Source: Candidatus Colimonas fimequi (GTDB lineage: Bacteria; Bacillota; Clostridia; Peptostreptococcales; Anaerovoracaceae). Taken from it: 15,154 bases of DNA. The translations under genes and the position numbers were made by a program. This document shows positions 14,072 to 15,154 of this stretch, in pieces (position 1 is the first letter of the stretch; the number at the start of each line of letters is the position of its first letter). The notes under the pieces were generated by a model. It was not told the origin of the DNA. It saw nothing but the letters and a program-made list of their open reading frames with translations, and ran no database searches. Location of the stretch: NCBI GenBank assembly GCA_018065295.1, contig JAGHTQ010000034.1:1-15154 (forward strand), read 5' to 3'.

Positions 14072-14620
14072 ATGGCAGATAAGATTTTGAGAATATATAC
14101 TGACGGTGGATGTTCCGGCAATCAGAGTGATGAGAACCTGGGCGGCTGGGGCTCAATCCTTGAGTCCGCAGGAGTGACTAAGGAGCTTTATGGCAGCGAA
14201 GCCAACACCCCTAATAACAGACCGGAGATGACAGCACTCCTGGAAGCTTTCAAGGCTATTAAGAAAGATGGTCAGACTATCATCGCCTTCTCCGACAGCA
14301 GCTACCTGATGGACTGCTTCAGGAAGAAATGGTACGTGAATTGGCAGAAGAACGGCTGGAAGAATGCTAAGAAGCAGCCTGTTGAGAACAGGGACCTTTG
14401 GGAACAGCTTCTTCCCTTTCTTGATAAACACAGCATCACCTTTTGCAGGGTGAAGGGACATGTTAACCTGGACAGCAAGAACACTGATGCTGAGAAACTT
14501 TACGAGAAATTCCTGGAGTGGAACGGCGCTGGTTTCTCCTTCGAAGAGTTCATTCACGTTATCGATATGAACAATCGCGCCGACGAACTGGCCAACGTCG
14601 GCATCGATGAAATAAGATAA
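14072..14620 (+). CDS. rnhA: Ribonuclease HI with a C-terminal insertion
   Basis: RNase HI cuts the RNA strand of RNA-DNA hybrids, using two metal ions held by a DEDD set. All four acids are visible: D11 in YTDGG, E52 in NNRPEMTALLEAF, D75 in FSDSSYLMD and D171 in NNRADELAN. The handle segment WYVNWQKNGWKNAKKQPVENRDLW (about 87-110) and KGH with H130 are also present, so the enzyme should be active and cytoplasmic. Between H130 and D171 there are about 40 residues, where E. coli RNase HI has about 10. The extra part (VNLDSKNTDAEKLYEKFL to EEFIHVIDM) looks helical and makes the protein 182 rather than about 155 residues. The start follows CGGAGA by about 8 nt. It is the second gene of the operon with the histidine phosphatase. 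Confidence 0.93.
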   Translation: MADKILRIYTDGGCSGNQSDENLGGWGSILESAGVTKELYGSEANTPNNRPEMTALLEAFKAIKKDGQTIIAFSDSSYLMDCFRKKWYVNWQKNGWKNAKKQPVENRDLWEQLLPFLDKHSITFCRVKGHVNLDSKNTDAEKLYEKFLEWNGAGFSFEEFIHVIDMNNRADELANVGIDEIR

Positions 14621-14627
14621 ACATAAC

Positions 14628-14655
14628 AAAGACGCTCAACCGAGCGTCTTTTTAA
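14628..14655. terminator. Bidirectional terminator (shared hairpin type, copy 3, inverted)
   Basis: AAAGACGCTC (14628-14637) and GAGCGTCTTT (14642-14651) pair perfectly with an AACC loop, then TTAATTT. Stem and loop are the exact reverse complement of copy 1 at 11588. It serves the RNase H operon and, on the other strand, the epimerase gene ending at 14662. Confidence 0.9.
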
Positions 14656-14661
14656 TTTCAT

Positions 14662-15154
14662 TTATTCTTTTATTCCAATATCAGCTACGATAATCTGGCC
14701 GCAATATTCCCTGGCTGCTGCCACCTGATGAACAGGCTTGCGAGCGTGGAATGTAATTGTAGCCGATACCTTGGCGCTGCCTTTGTTCAAATGATCGCCT
14801 TCGGCCATATCCCCTGTGAGTCCTGACGGAATATCCAGTGCATATGCATGTTCAGCATGCTTACTGATATACTCAGCAGCAGTAGCTGCTGCCGGACGGA
14901 GTTCACCGTGGAATCCTGTGCCGTAAATAGCATCGACAACTATATCAGGAGCCTTCGCCTTGTCCTTAAGAAGACTTACTGCTACATCCAGGCTCTTAGT
15001 CATATCCACGATCTGTACCGGTCTATCAGCAAGAAGCTGATAGTTTGTGATGGCATCAGTTGTCTTAGGCTCGCCGTCTACCAGGACAACAGTGACTATA
15101 ATACCCTTCTCGGCCAGAAGTCTTGCAACAACGAAGCCGTCGCCGCCGTTGTTA
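14662..15154 (-). CDS. nnrE: NAD(P)H-hydrate epimerase, YjeF_N type (5' end outside window)
   Basis: The frame stays open beyond the ATG at 15009 to the right edge, so 163 C-terminal codons are seen and the true start is missing. The visible part begins NNGGDGFVVARLL, the family's glycine-rich loop after the first helices, and goes on through VVDAIYGTGFHGELR (the conserved catalytic-type Asp) and ALDIPSGLTGD. This enzyme interconverts the R and S forms of damaged NAD(P)H hydrate so that the partner dehydratase can repair it. The protein stops right after the Rossmann-like domain (ADIGIKE), so it is not fused to the dehydratase domain on its C-terminal side as in many bacteria. The partner must be encoded elsewhere, perhaps just beyond this edge. 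The shared terminator lies 10 nt past the stop. Confidence 0.88.
   Translation of the reverse strand, partial: NNGGDGFVVARLLAEKGIIVTVVLVDGEPKTTDAITNYQLLADRPVQIVDMTKSLDVAVSLLKDKAKAPDIVVDAIYGTGFHGELRPAAATAAEYISKHAEHAYALDIPSGLTGDMAEGDHLNKGSAKVSATITFHARKPVHQVAAAREYCGQIIVADIGIKE

Noticed and set aside
14153..14629. A 158-codon minus-strand frame antisense to RNase HI
   Set aside because: It is the complement of a gene with all catalytic residues conserved; its translation has no family likeness and no start signals.
1..15154. CRISPR array, prophage, complete insertion sequence, tRNA or rRNA gene
   Set aside because: No regularly spaced identical repeats, integrase or transposase frames, cloverleaf genes or rRNA-like stretches were seen on either strand.

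Overview
The window reads as ordinary chromosome from a Gram-positive anaerobe of the Firmicutes, most likely class Clostridia. The evidence is AGGAGG-type ribosome binding sites, sigma-A style promoters (several with an extended -10 TGn), compact intrinsic terminators, moderate GC, and protein families typical of Clostridia (YkvI-type permease, TM287/288-type heterodimeric ABC exporter, ArsR-family regulator, secreted FG-GAP/FN3/Ig protein). I cannot name the genus. No rRNA, tRNA, CRISPR array or intact insertion sequence was seen.

Left third (1-4430): a large minus-strand gene encodes a secreted modular protein with a signal peptide, an FG-GAP propeller, a long central region, an FN3 domain and Ig-like domains. 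It runs off the left edge. Its start region is separated from the next plus-strand unit by a 12-bp-arm dyad that overlaps a consensus promoter. That promoter drives only a remnant: about 17 N-terminal codons joined out of frame to about 26 C-terminal codons of what looks like a radical SAM/SPASM protein, followed by an intact terminator.

Middle (4428-10300): a YkvI-family permease on the plus strand converges on a translationally coupled pair of ABC exporter half-transporters on the minus strand, with a bidirectional terminator between them. The pair has the asymmetric ATP sites of heterodimeric exporters. Divergent from it is birA, the biotin-protein ligase with an N-terminal repressor domain.

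Right (10300-15154): a gene-free stretch of about 360 bases holds degenerate 8-bp tandem repeats and a 223-bp element with nested inverted repeats. It is followed by an SGNH hydrolase plus ArsR-family regulator operon, a Phd/YefM-RelE toxin-antitoxin operon with its own promoter and inverted repeat, a minus-strand EamA (DMT) transporter, a divergent operon of a histidine phosphatase and an RNase HI, and the 3' part of a minus-strand NAD(P)H-hydrate epimerase.

Two patterns run across the window. Three plus-strand genes have a -10 box exactly 6 nt before the ATG and no ribosome binding site, which predicts leaderless mRNAs beside normal Shine-Dalgarno genes. Three intrinsic terminators share nearly the same GACGCTC/GAGCGTC hairpin. 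I found no clear new defence or biosynthetic system. The best leads are the leaderless start geometry, the radical SAM remnant with its intact operator and promoter, the 10.37-10.59 kb inverted-repeat element, and the central region of the secreted protein.
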